Part shown: one piece after another, positions 62,358 to 64,000 of the stretch | Numbering within the stretch: the first letter of the stretch is position 1 | Layout: every line of letters begins with the position of its first letter | Source of the DNA: Streptomyces sp. NBC_00775 | Lineage (GTDB): Bacteria > Actinomycetota > Actinomycetes > Streptomycetales > Streptomycetaceae | Length of the DNA: 64,000 nt | Direction of reading: 5' to 3' | Assembly: GCF_036347135.1 (NCBI RefSeq) | Contig: NZ_CP108938.1 | Location: forward strand, 4,340,001-4,404,000 | Made by a program: the position numbers and the translations under genes | The notes under the pieces: model-generated | The model's database searches: none | What the model was told of the DNA's origin: nothing | The model's input: the letters and a program-made list of their open reading frames with translations, nothing else

Positions 62358-63697
62358 CGGTCGACGCCTCCCATCACAGGGTCGATGGACGCGACGGCGA
62401 CGATGACGTCGGCGACCTGGCCGCCCTCGCACATCGCCGCCATGGCCTGCAGGTTGGTGAAGGACGGGTCACGGTAGTGGACCCGGTAGGGGCGGGTGCC
62501 TCCGTCGGAAACGACGTGCACCCCGAGTTCGCCCTTGGGTGACTCGATCGCCGCGTACGCCTGTCCCGGCGGGACTCGGAAGCCCTCGGTCACCAGCTTG
62601 AAGTGGTGGATCAGGGCCTCCATGGAGGTGCCCATGATCTTCTTGATGTGGTCGAGTGAGTTGCCGAGACCGTCGGGGCCGAGCGCGAGCTGGGCGGGCC
62701 AGGCGATCTTCTTGTCGGCGACCATGACCGGGCCGGGCTGCAGCCGGTCCAGGCACTGCTCGACGATCCGCAGCGACTGGCGCATCTCCTCCAGCCGGAT
62801 CAGGAAGCGCCCGTAGGAGTCGCAGGTGTCGGCGGTCGGGACGTCGAAGTCGTACGTCTCGTAGCCGCAGTACGGCTGCGACTTGCGCAGGTCGTGCGGC
62901 AGGCCGGCCGAGCGGAGGATCGGGCCGGTGGCGCCGAGGGCCATGCAGCCGGCCAGGTCCAGGTAGCCGACGTCCTGCATACGGGCCTTGAAGATGGGGT
63001 TCCCGGTGGCGAGCTTGTCGTACTCGGGAAGGTTCTTGTTCATCTTCTTCACGAACTCACGGATCTGGTCCACCGCGCCCGGGGGCAGGTCCTGGGCGAG
63101 TCCGCCGGGGCGGATGAACGCGTGGTTCATCCGCAGGCCGGTGATCAGCTCGTAGATGTCGAGAATGAGTTCACGATCACGGAAGCCGTAGATCATGATC
63201 GTGGTGGCGCCCAGCTCCATGCCGCCGGTGGCGATGCACACCAGGTGGGAGGAGAGCCGGTTCAGCTCCATCAGGAGCACGCGGATGATCGTGGCGCGGT
63301 CGGGGATCTGGTCCGTGATGCCGAGGAGTTTCTCGACGGCGAGGCAGTACGCCGTCTCGTTGAAGAACGGCGTCAGGTAGTCCATGCGCGTCACGTACGT
63401 GGTGCCCTGGGTCCACGTGCGGTATTCGAGGTTCTTCTCGATGCCGGTGTGGAGGTAGCCGATGCCGCAGCGGGCCTCGGTGACCGTCTCGCCGTCGATC
63501 TCCAGGATGAGCCGGAGCACGCCGTGCGTGGACGGATGCTGCGGCCCCATGTTGACGATGATGCGCTCATCGTCGGACTTCGCCGCGGACTGGGCGATCT
63601 CGTCCCAGTCGCCGCCGGTGACCGTATATACGGTTCCCTCGGTCGTCTCGCGGCCCGAAGCGGGTGATGCCGCGGAAGAAGGGGTCTGCGTGCTCAT
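62354..63697 (-). CDS. nuoD: NADH-quinone oxidoreductase subunit D
   Basis: The 447-residue protein shows [18 protein letters not shown] (about 46-63), whose His contributes to the quinone site, [16 protein letters not shown] and the C-terminal [25 protein letters not shown] block, all signatures of the 49-kDa subunit. It lies at the interface of the peripheral and membrane arms, where menaquinone is reduced. Start ATG overlaps nuoC (ATGA), end overlaps nuoE. Confidence 0.96.
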   Translation of the reverse strand: MSTQTPSSAASPASGRETTEGTVYTVTGGDWDEIAQSAAKSDDERIIVNMGPQHPSTHGVLRLILEIDGETVTEARCGIGYLHTGIEKNLEYRTWTQGTTYVTRMDYLTPFFNETAYCLAVEKLLGITDQIPDRATIIRVLLMELNRLSSHLVCIATGGMELGATTIMIYGFRDRELILDIYELITGLRMNHAFIRPGGLAQDLPPGAVDQIREFVKKMNKNLPEYDKLATGNPIFKARMQDVGYLDLAGCMALGATGPILRSAGLPHDLRKSQPYCGYETYDFDVPTADTCDSYGRFLIRLEEMRQSLRIVEQCLDRLQPGPVMVADKKIAWPAQLALGPDGLGNSLDHIKKIMGTSMEALIHHFKLVTEGFRVPPGQAYAAIESPKGELGVHVVSDGGTRPYRVHYRDPSFTNLQAMAAMCEGGQVADVIVAVASIDPVMGGVDR

Positions 63698-64000
63698 GAG
63701 TACGACCTCCGCTGGTCCGGAGCCGGGATCTGGGCGCCCTTGTACTCGATGGGGATGCCACCGAGGGGGTAGTCCTTGCGCTGCGGGAAGCCCTGCCAGT
63801 CGTCCGGCATCATGATCCGCGTCAGCGCCGGGTGACCGTCGAAGATCAGCCCGAAGAAGTCGTACGTCTCGCGCTCGTGCCAGTCGTTCGTGGGATAGAC
63901 GGAGACGAGCGAGGGGATGTGCGGGTCGGCGTCGGGGGCGCTGACCTCCAGGCGGATCAGCCGGTTGTGGGTGATCGAGCGCAGGTGGTAGATGGCGTGC
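63694..64000 (-). CDS. nuoC: NADH-quinone oxidoreductase subunit C (3' part)
   Basis: The frame is open to the window edge; the last 101 or so residues are present and the start lies beyond 64000. [20 protein letters not shown] and [15 protein letters not shown] are the 30-kDa subunit signature. It is fused neither to nuoD nor to nuoB in this stretch, unlike the NuoCD of E. coli. Its stop overlaps the nuoD start. Confidence 0.94.
   Translation of the reverse strand, partial: HAIYHLRSITHNRLIRLEVSAPDADPHIPSLVSVYPTNDWHERETYDFFGLIFDGHPALTRIMMPDDWQGFPQRKDYPLGGIPIEYKGAQIPAPDQRRSYS

Overview
The window is very GC-rich DNA with strong third-position GC bias, GGAGG-type ribosome binding sites, many GTG starts and very few TTA codons. 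Together with the gene content (fourteen-gene type complex I operon, 2-oxoglutarate:ferredoxin oxidoreductase, long-chain polyprenyl diphosphate synthase, secreted LysM hydrolase behind a c-di-AMP riboswitch) this points to a Streptomyces or very close actinomycete chromosome. No tRNA, rRNA, integrase, transposase, relaxase or CRISPR array was seen.

Region 1 (1-3168) is ordinary: the 3' end of korB, a divergent HxlR regulator / NAD(P)-binding reductase pair, and a RarD-type EamA transporter. Region 2 (3399-18222) is a chromosomal type IV secretion-like locus built around a divergent promoter near 7256-7428. The left arm encodes a VirB1-like transglycosylase/M23 hydrolase, a lipoprotein, a proline-rich TPR protein and a small basic protein. 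The right arm encodes a ParA-like protein with a degenerate P-loop, two VirB2-sized membrane proteins, a bitopic protein, a VirB6/TrbL-like channel protein, a VirB4-like system split into two polypeptides, a VirD4-like coupling ATPase, a DUF4913 protein, a candidate antitoxin and a Zeta-type kinase. No relaxase, replication gene or integrase accompanies it, so protein export is at least as plausible as DNA transfer. After a Nudix hydrolase and a small zinc-ribbon-like protein comes region 3 (19504-28196): an 892-residue orphan Rossmann-type protein whose C-terminal tail resembles that of the Zeta protein, a three-helix membrane protein, a HerA-like ATPase, a metallopeptidase with the look of a polymorphic toxin, a probable immunity protein, a truncated copy of a neighbouring flavoreductase gene and a DEDDh exonuclease. 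The end of this region has lower GC and looks recently acquired.

Region 4 (28337-49388) is mixed chromosomal content: FMN reductase, an ABC-2 exporter with a LolA-like lipid-binding protein, a CHRD/DUF3455 secreted protein, polyprenyl diphosphate synthase, POT peptide transporter, CocE/NonD hydrolase, riboswitch-controlled LysM/SLT hydrolase, GNAT and HAD enzymes, an ATP-grasp plus FAD mono-oxygenase pair containing a bldA-type TTA codon, fumarylacetoacetase, RecQ and a secreted protein of unknown function.

Region 5 (49465-64000, minus strand) is the nuo operon from nuoN back to a partial nuoC. Almost every junction is an ATGA/GTGA overlap or a gap of a few bases, so the genes are translationally coupled. 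The quinone used is probably a long-chain menaquinone, for which the polyprenyl synthase at 33583-34593 could make the side chain.
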